Shown here in pieces: positions 1 to 7,452 of a stretch of DNA of 64,000 nucleotides. The position numbers and the translations under genes were made by a program. The first letter of the stretch is position 1; every line of letters begins with the position of its first letter. Source of the stretch: Psychrobacillus insolitus (GTDB lineage Bacteria > Bacillota > Bacilli > Bacillales_A > Planococcaceae); the NCBI RefSeq assembly GCF_003254155.1, contig NZ_QKZI01000006.1:62001-126000 (forward strand), given 5' to 3'. The notes under the pieces are model-generated. The model saw nothing but the letters and a program-made list of their open reading frames with translations. It did not search any database and had not been told where the DNA came from.

Positions 1-56
1 GGTGCAATAATTCCAACCGTATCCCCTTTTTGCAATCTTCTTGGACGAATTTTCAT
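1..56 (-). CDS. S66-family LD-carboxypeptidase, N-terminal fragment (runs off the window)
   Basis: Only the first 18 codons are present; the rest lies before base 1. The reverse strand starts ATG at 56 and reads MKIRPRRLQKGDTVGIIAP. The 'GDTVGIIAP' segment is the typical first beta-strand of LD-carboxypeptidase/microcin-immunity MccF proteins (peptidase S66), which cleave the L,D-tetrapeptide bond of muropeptides. A good Shine-Dalgarno (AAAGGGGAAA) lies just upstream at 61-70. The catalytic Ser-Glu-His residues lie outside the window, so family assignment rests on the N-terminus alone. Confidence 0.6.
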   Translation of the reverse strand, partial: MKIRPRRLQKGDTVGIIA

Positions 57-212
57 ATAATTTCCCCTTTATACAGAAATAAAAGGAGCAGCTCCTTTTA
101 CAGAAGCTACAACTTTTTAGTTTTATCACCTTAGCTTAAGCTTAACAAAAATTAGTATACGCTGCTAATTCTACCATTATGTAAAAGTATAAGTTGAAAT
201 TATATATTTTGG

Positions 213-450
213 CTGACATGGCTGTGAATGACCAAAAATAAACCTGACACCTACAATTTCTACATGTTTAAGTTTTCTATTTAAATTTTAAATTCTGATT
301 TATGAAATATAGCAAAATCACTATACGACTTATCCGAAAATAAGTGCAAAAAGAGACTTTTCTCCTGTATTTGCACTTATTTTAAAATATGTCGTATGTG
401 AATTTTGACCGTTTTTGAGGTTTGCGAGTATTTTATGGCGGGTTGGTTTT
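213..450. repeat. Dispersed hairpin repeat R1, copy 1
   Basis: This stretch is closely similar, base for base over about 235 bp, to 52262-52500. Its core is an inverted repeat: AAAATAAGTGCAAA near 339 pairs with TTTGCACTTATTTT near 382, and outer ATACGAC/GTCGTAT arms extend the stem, giving a long imperfect hairpin. No ORF or transposase is inside. It looks like a non-autonomous mobile or palindromic element. It fills most of the gene-free stretch 57-547, where I see nothing else of note. Confidence 0.8.
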
Positions 451-547
451 AGAAGCGCTTTCTTAACAATTAAGAAAAACCGCTAAAGCGACTAGAAGAA
501 ATTATACAAACAGTGTTCCGAGTATGTGAAATTCTTATACTTTAAAA

Positions 548-586
548 AAAGCAAACACCCTTTGTAACAAAGGCATTTGCTTTTTA
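548..586 (-). terminator. Rho-independent terminator of the cotD-like gene
   Basis: On the minus strand an AAGCAAATGCCTTT / AAAGGGTGTTTGCTT stem with a GTTAC loop is followed by a T-run. It lies 5 bases past the stop of the coat-protein gene. Confidence 0.8.
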
Positions 587-590
587 AAAA

Positions 591-935
591 TTATCGTTGA
601 CCAGGGAAAAATTGTTGTTGTTGCTGATACGGTTGTTGTTGAAAAGCACCTTGCTGATATTGGTTCATATAAGGTGTCGCTTGTTGATGTCCTTGATTTG
701 CAAATTCATTTCGAGTTACTTGAGGAAAGAAATGCTGTGGCACAGGGAATACATGTTCTCGATTTACATTCACAGTCGGATGTATGACAGGTTGCATTCT
801 CGGTATAAACGAATCATGTACTCTATAACGTGGCGGACACACGATTGGTTCGAAAGGTGGTTGGAACCACTCAGTTTGCTGAGGGGATACCTGAGGTTGC
901 TGACAAGAATTACAAGGTTTACGATATCGGTTCAT
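591..935 (-). CDS. CotD-like spore coat protein
   Basis: A 114-residue protein. Its middle resembles the CotD inner-coat family: 'VHDSFIPRMQPVIHPTVNVNREH' style segments with an HPT motif and alternating His/Pro/Phe. The N-terminus has CxxC (NSCQQ, preceded by PC). The C-terminal third is low-complexity Gln-rich (QQQPYQQQQQFF), about 40 residues longer than B. subtilis CotD. A strong Shine-Dalgarno (AAGGAGGTGAAT) precedes the ATG. It has its own terminator and no operon partner. CotD proteins are structural inner-coat components made in the mother cell; I could not confirm a sigma-K promoter. Homology is inferred from pattern rather than alignment. Confidence 0.65.
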   Translation of the reverse strand: MNRYRKPCNSCQQPQVSPQQTEWFQPPFEPIVCPPRYRVHDSFIPRMQPVIHPTVNVNREHVFPVPQHFFPQVTRNEFANQGHQQATPYMNQYQQGAFQQQPYQQQQQFFPGQR

Positions 936-1410
936 ATTAAATTCACCTCCTTTAGCACTTATACTAGTAAATGCAAAAAAAGAAAGACAAACTAGACAAA
1001 CACCTTAGCTCGGTGTAAATAAAAAAAGGTTTCTGTTTTAAATTCAATGAGAACAACAATAACCCCCTTCATCTTTTTGCTGATGAGAGGGGGTTATTGC
1101 TTACATTTCTTTTCCTATAGATGTGTGTGGTGTTTTGTAACGAATACTTTCTTTCCTGATCGAATGGGACTACTGAAAAAAAAGCTGTATTTTGCTCTTT
1201 GTAATCCTTTACGTATGAGTAATTGGATTCCAAAAAGGTATTACCAATTTTATTTCTAAACTTTTTTAGATATGAAAGGGTTCCGAATAATTCAAATGAG
1301 AATATCCTAGTTTATTTTAGTTTTAACATGACTGCTTTCGTTTTTTGAAGTGTGACAAATGAGTCTTCTTCGTTTGAAATACTTGATTTCTCCTCCTGTA
1401 TTTGTAGTAG
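936..1410. other. Gene-free stretch with a strong hairpin and a decayed leader target
   Basis: No credible gene. It holds a strong hairpin at 1059-1098 (AATAACCCCCTTCATC / GATGAGAGGGGGTTATT) that could end transcription from either side. Downstream (minus strand) of the SAM riboswitch there is a ribosome-binding-like AGGAGGAGA at about 1399-1391, but the open frame after it, near 1380-1310, has no ATG/GTG start and stops within about 25 codons. This looks like the scar of a lost riboswitch-controlled gene. Confidence 0.55.
1059..1098. terminator. Strong GC-rich hairpin, probable terminator
   Basis: Near-perfect 16-bp stem around a TTTTTGCT loop. The T-tract is weak on both sides, so terminator function is likely but not certain. 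It may be the surviving 3' end of an operon once controlled by the SAM riboswitch. Confidence 0.5.
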
Positions 1411-1577
1411 AAATCAAATAAAACCCCTTCTTGAGATCAAGAAGAGGTTTAAGCGTCATAGGACAATTAGTCTCTTCTTATCTTCAAGCATACGCTTCTG
1501 GAATTAGCACAGTACACAAATGTCTGTTGCTGAGGTATCATAGGGCCAGTCCCTCCACCTCTCTTGATAAGAAAGTT
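1411..1577 (-). ncRNA. SAM riboswitch (S-box) with terminator, apparently orphaned
   Basis: Reading the minus strand from 1577: TTCTTATCAAGAGAGGTGGA, then GGGACTGGCCC, TATGATACCTCAGCAAC, GTGCTAATTCC, and GAAGATAAGAAGAG closing P1 (TTCTTATC at 1574-1567 with GATAAGAA at 1483-1476). These are the conserved S-box blocks that bind S-adenosylmethionine. A Rho-independent terminator follows at 1450-1416 (CTCTTCTTGATC / CAAGAAGGGGTTTTATTT), whose 5' arm can pair alternatively, so this is an OFF switch at high SAM. No intact methionine or transport gene follows on the minus strand. Confidence 0.95.
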
Positions 1578-1716
1578 GTTTTATTTGATTAATACCAACT
1601 ATACATATAGATATTGTGATTGTCAACAGAAAATCCACTTAAGTTTTAAATGATTATATACTGCAGAGATATGCGATAATAAGAAATGAGATTTTGTAAA
1701 GAAACGAGGTTTTAGT

Positions 1717-2682
1717 TTGATTCGAACGCTTGGTATAACTGTAGACCATGAAATAGTGAGTGATTTCCCTATAGAGGACATTAAACAAAAAACGTTTGAA
1801 TGGTACTGGGTCGATATTGGAGAACCTACAAAAGAAGAGGAATTATTACTTAGTTCTTTTTTTCATTTCCATCCTTTAGCAATCGAAGACTGTTTGCTAG
1901 ATCTTCAGCGCCCTAAACTAGACCATTATGATGATGGATATGCATTTTTTGTTTTACATACATTCAACGAAGAAACATTAGAAGCTGAAGAGTTAGATAT
2001 TTTTGTTGGAAAAGATTTTGTTGTAACCTTTCATTACCCCATCATGCATGAATTAGAAGAAGCACGCCAAAAAATACGTAATAATCCTAAAGGATGGGAC
2101 CGCGGTCCTATGCATGCAACATATCATATTGTAGATAAAGTGGTGGATGCGTACTTCCCAATCGTTTATAAAATAGAAGATTATTTAAATGAGGTAGAAG
2201 ATAAGCTGACACTTAATATGGGTTATTTATCCATGGATCAAGTTTTTGACGTTCGTAGCGATTTGCTCCGTTTGCGTCGTACTGTATTTCCGATGCGCGA
2301 TTTATTATATAGGGTAATGAACTCTGAACGAATTGGATTACGGAAAACAGAACGTGCATATTTTGGAGATGTATATGATCATCTGCTAAAATTAGCTGAA
2401 TTGATTGAAACAAATCGGGAATTAACTGCAGACATCCGAGATAGTCATATGTCCATAAACTCCAGTCAAATGAATCGAATCATGATGATTTTAACGATTG
2501 TTTCTACTGTTTTTATCCCACTTACTTTTATAGTTGGCTTATATGGTATGAATTTTATTCATATGCCAGAACTTGAGTGGAAATATGGATATTTAACTGT
2601 AATTATAGTAATGATTGTGATCACAATTGCAATGGTTATTTGGTTTAAATACAAAGGTTGGTTTAAATTATTTAAAAATTAG
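1717..2682 (+). CDS. corA: CorA-family magnesium/divalent cation transporter
   Basis: A 321-residue protein with the CorA layout: a long soluble N-terminal domain (1-255) including the acidic/helical willow region, then two C-terminal membrane helices (about 258-280 and 295-315). The YGMN signature sits at the end of the first helix and is followed by a short acidic loop (HMPELEW), as expected for the selectivity ring. It forms a pentameric inner-membrane channel for Mg2+. The start is TTG with GAAACGAGG about 8 bases upstream. It appears monocistronic. Whether it prefers Mg2+, Co2+ or Zn2+ cannot be told from sequence. Confidence 0.9.
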   Translation: MIRTLGITVDHEIVSDFPIEDIKQKTFEWYWVDIGEPTKEEELLLSSFFHFHPLAIEDCLLDLQRPKLDHYDDGYAFFVLHTFNEETLEAEELDIFVGKDFVVTFHYPIMHELEEARQKIRNNPKGWDRGPMHATYHIVDKVVDAYFPIVYKIEDYLNEVEDKLTLNMGYLSMDQVFDVRSDLLRLRRTVFPMRDLLYRVMNSERIGLRKTERAYFGDVYDHLLKLAELIETNRELTADIRDSHMSINSSQMNRIMMILTIVSTVFIPLTFIVGLYGMNFIHMPELEWKYGYLTVIIVMIVITIAMVIWFKYKGWFKLFKN

Positions 2683-2700
2683 CTGGAATTCTATTATTAA

Positions 2701-3030
2701 GATTGTACAATATATGACGTTGGTGAAATAAAAAAATACTAATCCGCGCTGATTTCGTTCCGATCGGACGCTTTCCGTGGGGCGTGCGGTGAGCCTCCTC
2801 GTCGCGAAAATCGCGCTCCTGTGGGGTCTCACCTGTCACGCTAATCCCACTGGAGTCGCCGCTCGGAACGAAATCAGCAAAGAGAGTATTGGAAACTTAA
2901 GTTCAAGTAGACATAAAAAACTACAAAAAAAGGCTGTCACAAAAAATCAGTGTTACTGACTTTATGGACAGTCCCATGACAAATAAATTATAGCCGATTA
3001 AAATTCTTCACCAACGTCATTTAACAAAGA
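2701..3030. repeat. MITE-like repeat R2, copy A, interrupted by a GC-rich palindromic repeat
   Basis: Left end ATGACGTTGGTGAA (2714-2727) and right end TTCACCAACGTCAT (3007-3020) are perfect 14-bp inverted repeats. The right part (about 2884-3030) matches 44400-44530 and, more loosely, 52500-52640. The centre is occupied by a GC-rich insert (2738-2883). Confidence 0.8.
2738..2883. repeat. GC-rich palindromic repeat inserted in R2 copy A
   Basis: The ends CTGATTTCGTTCCGA and CGGAACGAAATCAG are inverted repeats, with the internal block GGACGCTTTCCGTGGGGCG..GGTGAGCCTCCTCG. Composition is far more GC-rich than the surroundings. Repeats of this kind are common between genes in Bacillales. It contains a chance ORF that I do not call a gene. 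Confidence 0.75.
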
Positions 3031-3047
3031 AACATTATTAATTTAAG

Positions 3048-3093
3048 AAAAAACTCATTAAAGCTATGAATTCATAGCTTTAATGAGTTTTTT
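3048..3093. terminator. Bidirectional terminator
   Basis: Perfect stem AAAAAACTCATTAAAGCTATG / CATAGCTTTAATGAGTTTTTT with A and T runs on the two sides. It ends the minus-strand thioesterase/membrane-protein operon. Confidence 0.9.
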
Positions 3094-3468
3094 CTATTTA
3101 CCTATCGCTCGTGCATAGAGTTGCTTTAAGAAATATCCTACTAGGTAGAAACATACGAGTGCAGTTAGTAGAAGTAAAACTGTTTCCAGTGGCTGCGGTA
3201 TGCTAAGAGACTGAAGAAAAATTTGAAACAAGATAACAATATATATAGTCCCCGAAATACCCGCAAGTACTATAATCCCAATGATCGCCAATTGGGAATA
3301 AGTAAGTTTTTTAATATGATAACGTTGCTTAATAATTTCTAAAATAATAGCCAAAAAGATTGCAGTAAATGTGACCGTTATTTCTTTTAAATAAGCAGTG
3401 TTTATTAAATAAACAACTAGTAACAATATCATTAAATATTTATAGTTTTCTTCAATTTGCTTTAGCAC
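3094..3468 (-). CDS. Small four-helix membrane protein of unknown function
   Basis: 124 residues with about four hydrophobic segments (10-27, 32-48, 60-85, 95-114). The overall shape resembles the PsiE-like group of small membrane proteins, but I see no diagnostic motif and do not assign a function. The start is GTG at 3468, because the nearby ATG at 3470 is out of frame. The gene begins 4 bases after the stop of the upstream thioesterase, whose last codons supply the Shine-Dalgarno (GGGAAGTGA), so the two are probably translationally coupled. Confidence 0.65.
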   Translation of the reverse strand: MLKQIEENYKYLMILLLVVYLINTAYLKEITVTFTAIFLAIILEIIKQRYHIKKLTYSQLAIIGIIVLAGISGTIYIVILFQIFLQSLSIPQPLETVLLLLTALVCFYLVGYFLKQLYARAIGK

Positions 3469-3472
3469 ATAG

Positions 3473-3961
3473 TCACTTCCCTCTTGGTTTATATTTCATT
3501 GCTTGGCGTTGTTTTCTATGCTCACGTCTAGCGGCACCTGATTCAAATAGAAGAGTTTCATCTTCTGTTTCAGGATAAATTCCTGGTACAGGAATCGATT
3601 TTCCGTTTTCATCTACTGCAACCATAGTTAAATAGGATTCGGTTGTTAATTTTTCTTCCCCAGTTAATAAGTTCATTGATGTTACACGAACATACACTTC
3701 CATAGATGAACGACCGGTTGAACTAACGATTGCCATTAGCTCTAGAACATCGCCTACTTTTGCAGAAGATAGGAAGTCTACAGAGTCTATAGAAGCCGTA
3801 ACTACTGCATGTTTTGCATGCTTCATCGCAGCAATGTCCGCAATTTCATCAATGTATGCAAGTACTTTTCCACCGAAAATTGTTTGGTGATGATTTGTAT
3901 CTGGTGGCAGGATCAAATGGGTTTGAATTGTTTTCGATTGGTTCATTGGGTTTTTACTCAT
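3473..3961 (-). CDS. Acyl-CoA thioesterase, hotdog fold (YkhA/ACOT type)
   Basis: 162 residues forming a single hotdog domain. The segment DTNHHQTIFGGKVLAYIDEIA (about 21-41) is the hallmark of the YkhA/ACOT7-like cytosolic thioesterases, with the catalytic Asn/Asp region on the long central helix. The C-terminal tail is basic (EHRKQRQAMKYKPRGK). These enzymes hydrolyse fatty acyl-CoA to free acid and CoA. First gene of a two-gene minus-strand operon with the small membrane protein. Confidence 0.85.
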   Translation of the reverse strand: MSKNPMNQSKTIQTHLILPPDTNHHQTIFGGKVLAYIDEIADIAAMKHAKHAVVTASIDSVDFLSSAKVGDVLELMAIVSSTGRSSMEVYVRVTSMNLLTGEEKLTTESYLTMVAVDENGKSIPVPGIYPETEDETLLFESGAARREHRKQRQAMKYKPRGK

Positions 3962-4168
3962 GGTGTGATTGCTCCTCTAATATATGGTTCTTTTCTTATT
4001 TAAATAATCTTTTTTCAAGTATATCATGTAGTTTCATCAAAATTAATAATTGCAAAAGATGAACACTACTAGTTTACCTGCTCACTCCTTTTGTTTTTTA
4101 CTGTTTTTACATTATAATGGTTGTACATACTTCATATAATAATTTTAACAAGAAAGTAGGTATCTAAC

Positions 4169-4873
4169 ATGCGAATTAACAAATTTTTAAGTGAAGCCGG
4201 AATAATTTCTAGACGTGGTGCAGACAAATGGATTATTGAAGGAAAAGTTACAATTAACGGAATTACGGCGGAACTTGGTAGCAAAGTAGAAGCTGGAGAT
4301 GATGTACGAGTCGATGGCAAACCAATTGTTGTCGAGCAACCATTAGTTTACTTAGTATTAAATAAACCCGTGGGCATTACTAGTACAACAGAACGTCATG
4401 TGAAGGGAAATATAGTGGACTTTGTCAACCATCCACTTCGAGTTTTCCATATTGGTCGGTTGGATAAAGACTCGGATGGTCTCATTTTATTGACGAATGA
4501 TGGAGACATTGTCAACGAAATACTTCGTGTAGAGAATAAACATGAAAAAGAATATGTCGTAACAGTAAACGAAAAAATTACGGATAGTTTTCTAGAAGAA
4601 ATGGCTACTGGAGTAGAGATTTTAGGTACTACAACGCTCCCGTGTAAAATTAAAAAAATGGGACCCAAAACATTTAATATAACGCTAACACAAGGGTTAA
4701 ACCGCCAAATCAGAAGAATGTGTAGTGCACTTGGATATTCAGTAAAAAGTTTACAACGCATTCGCATTATGAATATCAACATTGAAGGTCTTTCCATTGG
4801 GGAGTGGAGAGAGCTATCAGATACAGAAAAAAAAGAGTTATTTAGTACGCTAAACTACACAGCAAAACGGTAA
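4169..4873 (+). CDS. rluF: RluF-type 23S rRNA pseudouridine synthase
   Basis: 234 residues. An N-terminal S4 RNA-binding domain (1-60, MRINKFLSEAGIISRRGAD) is followed by an RsuA/RluF-type catalytic domain. The motif GRLDKDSDGL places the catalytic Asp at residue 99. The later GLNRQIRRMCSALG and VKSLQRIRI blocks are those of RluB/E/F enzymes. It isomerises uridine to pseudouridine in 23S rRNA; the family assignment is firm, the exact site (U2604 for E. coli RluF) is inferred. Stands alone on the plus strand. Confidence 0.88.
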   Translation: MRINKFLSEAGIISRRGADKWIIEGKVTINGITAELGSKVEAGDDVRVDGKPIVVEQPLVYLVLNKPVGITSTTERHVKGNIVDFVNHPLRVFHIGRLDKDSDGLILLTNDGDIVNEILRVENKHEKEYVVTVNEKITDSFLEEMATGVEILGTTTLPCKIKKMGPKTFNITLTQGLNRQIRRMCSALGYSVKSLQRIRIMNINIEGLSIGEWRELSDTEKKELFSTLNYTAKR

Positions 4874-4934
4874 TATACTTCTCGTATTAAAACTATAGAA
4901 AAGAAAATTCACTATTCAGCAAGGGGGAAATCGA

Positions 4935-5654
4935 ATGTTATCTTTAAAAAACACAGATAATTTAACAGGTGCCTTAATCAGTGGGGATTATTGGGATTTA
5001 GATGAGCTCTGTACTGCTATCTATTCAATTACCGGAGATGAAAAACGGTATTATGATTGGCAAGGCTCTCGTATGAGGTTACTTGGTATTACATATGATT
5101 TACGCCATGCCCACCAAGGAGATAGAAATGTAGAATTTATAGGCAATGGCTTGCATAAAGAAATAATGAAAGCACATGACTTTATAGCTCCTAATAAAAA
5201 TATTTATTATTCAGTAGAAATCCTGTGGCCAGAACTTATATATTCTTCCATTGCAATAAATGATTTTATTAAACTATACAAAAAAGATAAGAACGCAACC
5301 GATTTCGATCTACATATTGTAAATGCACGTAAATTTCAAGCGATTGTTGCGGAAGGTTTAAAAGAAAATATGACCGCAACCGAATTTAAGACACTTACAG
5401 ATGCCATGTTTAGTCCACAAACTACCGTAGAAGAATATGCCATTCAATACATTGATATGCTCAATCTTTCCTACATAGAAATGCCAAGAGAAAAGCGCAT
5501 AAAAGCTTTTACTGCTATTGCGAACAACATCGTTATTTCTAATAGTGAATATAATTCCGTCAAACAAACTGTTCTAACAGAAGCGAATAAAACCAAAAGT
5601 TCAATTCACGATTTACGTCTAAATGTAGACTATCCAGAAGACATTGAGTGGTAA
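4935..5654 (+). CDS. Conserved hypothetical protein (resembles DUF6904)
   Basis: 239 residues, soluble, no signal peptide or membrane helix. The N-terminus 'LKNTDNLTGALISGDYWDLDEL' recalls the uncharacterised DUF6904 family of Firmicutes; I know of no assigned biochemical role. The start ATG follows a good Shine-Dalgarno (AAGGGGGAAA). It ends at a bidirectional terminator shared with the convergent Mur ligase gene. Base composition matches its neighbours. Confidence 0.65.
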   Translation: MLSLKNTDNLTGALISGDYWDLDELCTAIYSITGDEKRYYDWQGSRMRLLGITYDLRHAHQGDRNVEFIGNGLHKEIMKAHDFIAPNKNIYYSVEILWPELIYSSIAINDFIKLYKKDKNATDFDLHIVNARKFQAIVAEGLKENMTATEFKTLTDAMFSPQTTVEEYAIQYIDMLNLSYIEMPREKRIKAFTAIANNIVISNSEYNSVKQTVLTEANKTKSSIHDLRLNVDYPEDIEW

Positions 5655-5658
5655 AAAG

Positions 5659-5702
5659 AAAAGCGTCCTTAGCCAATAACATGGCTAAGAACGCTTTTTT
5701 TA
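5659..5702. terminator. Bidirectional terminator between convergent genes
   Basis: Stem AAAGCGTCCTTAGCCA / TGGCTAAGAACGCTTT with flanking A and T runs. Confidence 0.9.
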
Positions 5703-5706
5703 TTTC

Positions 5707-7248
5707 TTATGAATTTCCAGCTACTCTTTTTTCTAGTGGTTGAAATAGTTTCTTCTTGTCCACGTTTGGTCTTATCGTTTCTAATTGTTCTAACGCAAAC
5801 TTGGCACCAAAGTCCATTCCTTGACAGCCACCTAGCAAGACTAGGTCGCCTTCTTCTACCATGTTCATGCTATAACGAATCGCTTCTGGTAGTTCCTCGT
5901 ATAAATGAACCTGTATTCCTGCATCATCCATCACTTCCATGAAAGCAGCAAGTTCCGCTTCGGAAACAACATCCTTCTGCGTTACATGGGAACGACTTAA
6001 TGTTGCAGTTACTTCATGAATCCCCAGTCTCGGAGCCCATCTAGCTATCGCTTCTGCATTTTCTTTATTTACTGTCACTCCACGGTCACCTCGAATTGCG
6101 TAAACAAGCAAAATCCGAGTGAAGTCCATTTTTTCTAAAGTACCAAGCGTTATATCGATATTTCCGCTATTCGCGAAATGATCATCGATAATTTTAAAGT
6201 CATCCTCAAAAATAATTTCAAATCGACGTTCTACTCCCACAAATTCAAATAAACTCTTTTGAATTGTTGTAACTGGCACTTCACATAACAATCCGATGAC
6301 GATGCTTACCATAGAATTATAAACTGAGTGAAAACCAGGTGTTGAAAGTTCTATTTGGAATTGTTGTTTCGGAATCACTACATCATTCGTTATTAGTTCG
6401 CGCATAATTTCTACAGTAAATGATGCTCGTCCCGTTGATAAATCTAAGTTATGACAAATTACATCTGCAGACTGATCTTCCACCCCAATTGTTATAACTT
6501 TTGCTTTTGTTTGATCAACAAGAGAAGCAGAATAGGAGTCATCTAAATTTAAAATGGCTACTTTATCTGCACCTGCGTTACGAATAAGACTCGATTTATG
6601 CGCAAAGTAATTTTCAAACGATGAATGTAAGTCTATATGTTCACGGCTAATATTATTTAAAGTAACGATATCAAAATCGACACAAGCTACCCGATTTAGT
6701 TCTAATGCGGATGAAGAAACCTCCATAGTTGTATGTGTTACTCCCGCTTCCACCATTTGTGCGTAAAAGCGTTGAAGATCCAGAGACTCTGGTGTTGTCA
6801 GTTCAGACGGCTCTGCATAGTCTCCAATTTTCACAACTACTGTACCCATTAAACCCGTTATTAGGTCATGGTTTTCTAAAATAGCATTTGTCATAAAGGA
6901 AGTTGATGTCTTTCCATTTGTTGCTGTAATACCGATTGTCTTTAATTTTCTTGTAGGATGATCATAAAACGCATCTGCCAATATTGCCAAAGCAGTTCTT
7001 CCACTTTCCACTTTATACTGTGGAATGTTCAAGCCTTCTATAAAGCTCTCTACAACTAGTGCAATCGCACCTTTCTCTACAGCTTGTCCAGCGTATTTAT
7101 GCCCGTCTGTTTTAAACCCTTTTACACAAACGAATACTTGACCCTTTTCTACTTTACGTGAATTATATGCGATCCCTGTTATTTCTATATCTTGAGCATT
7201 TTTAACTTCTATAATATTTAGATGCTTTATTAACTTTGTCATTTCCAT
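5707..7248 (-). CDS. MurE-like Mur ligase with divergent active-site motifs
   Basis: 513 residues from ATG 7248, which has AAAGGTGG 9 bases upstream; an upstream GTG at 7260 is less likely. The Mur ligase architecture is clear: N-terminal UDP-binding-like domain, P-loop TNGKTS at about 111-116, and the central EVSS..NRV..DFD..N.. block followed by a C-terminal ligase domain. Canonical MurE signatures are altered: SSHA reads SSSA, DYAHTPD reads DDHFANSG, the amino-acid-selecting DNPR position reads LSRS, and GKGHE reads GCQGM. It is therefore probably a paralogue ligating a different amino acid or acceptor rather than the housekeeping meso-DAP/Lys ligase, which normally sits in the dcw cluster. 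Function is inferred only. Confidence 0.75.
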   Translation of the reverse strand: MEMTKLIKHLNIIEVKNAQDIEITGIAYNSRKVEKGQVFVCVKGFKTDGHKYAGQAVEKGAIALVVESFIEGLNIPQYKVESGRTALAILADAFYDHPTRKLKTIGITATNGKTSTSFMTNAILENHDLITGLMGTVVVKIGDYAEPSELTTPESLDLQRFYAQMVEAGVTHTTMEVSSSALELNRVACVDFDIVTLNNISREHIDLHSSFENYFAHKSSLIRNAGADKVAILNLDDSYSASLVDQTKAKVITIGVEDQSADVICHNLDLSTGRASFTVEIMRELITNDVVIPKQQFQIELSTPGFHSVYNSMVSIVIGLLCEVPVTTIQKSLFEFVGVERRFEIIFEDDFKIIDDHFANSGNIDITLGTLEKMDFTRILLVYAIRGDRGVTVNKENAEAIARWAPRLGIHEVTATLSRSHVTQKDVVSEAELAAFMEVMDDAGIQVHLYEELPEAIRYSMNMVEEGDLVLLGGCQGMDFGAKFALEQLETIRPNVDKKKLFQPLEKRVAGNS

Positions 7249-7452
7249 CAAAACGGCCACCTTTTATTAAAATCTATTCTTTTTAGTTTACCCTAATTTG
7301 CAATAGAAGAACACTGAAAGCTTTTGTAAATTATTATAACAATATTGCATTTTCATTGTATATTCACTTATTATACACACCTCAAAAATTATAAATCTGT
7401 ATAATATAAATGAACTAGTGGGATACACTATTTCACAAAAGGAGTAAGTACA

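Noticed and set aside
451-463. AGAAGCGCTTTCT, cre-like
   Set aside because: Only a partial match, inside or beside repeat R1 and downstream of genes on both sides, so no promoter to regulate.
597-995. 132-codon plus-strand ORF over the cotD-like gene
   Set aside because: Antisense shadow of the Gln-rich coat gene; Leu/Arg-rich reading of CAA repeats, no ribosome site.
1047-1259. 70-codon ORF downstream of the hairpin at 1059
   Set aside because: It runs through the hairpin, has no Shine-Dalgarno and a cysteine/phenylalanine-rich random composition.
2777-2959. 60-codon plus-strand ORF inside the GC-rich repeat
   Set aside because: It lies wholly within a palindromic repeat and R2 sequence, has no ribosome site and no protein-like pattern.
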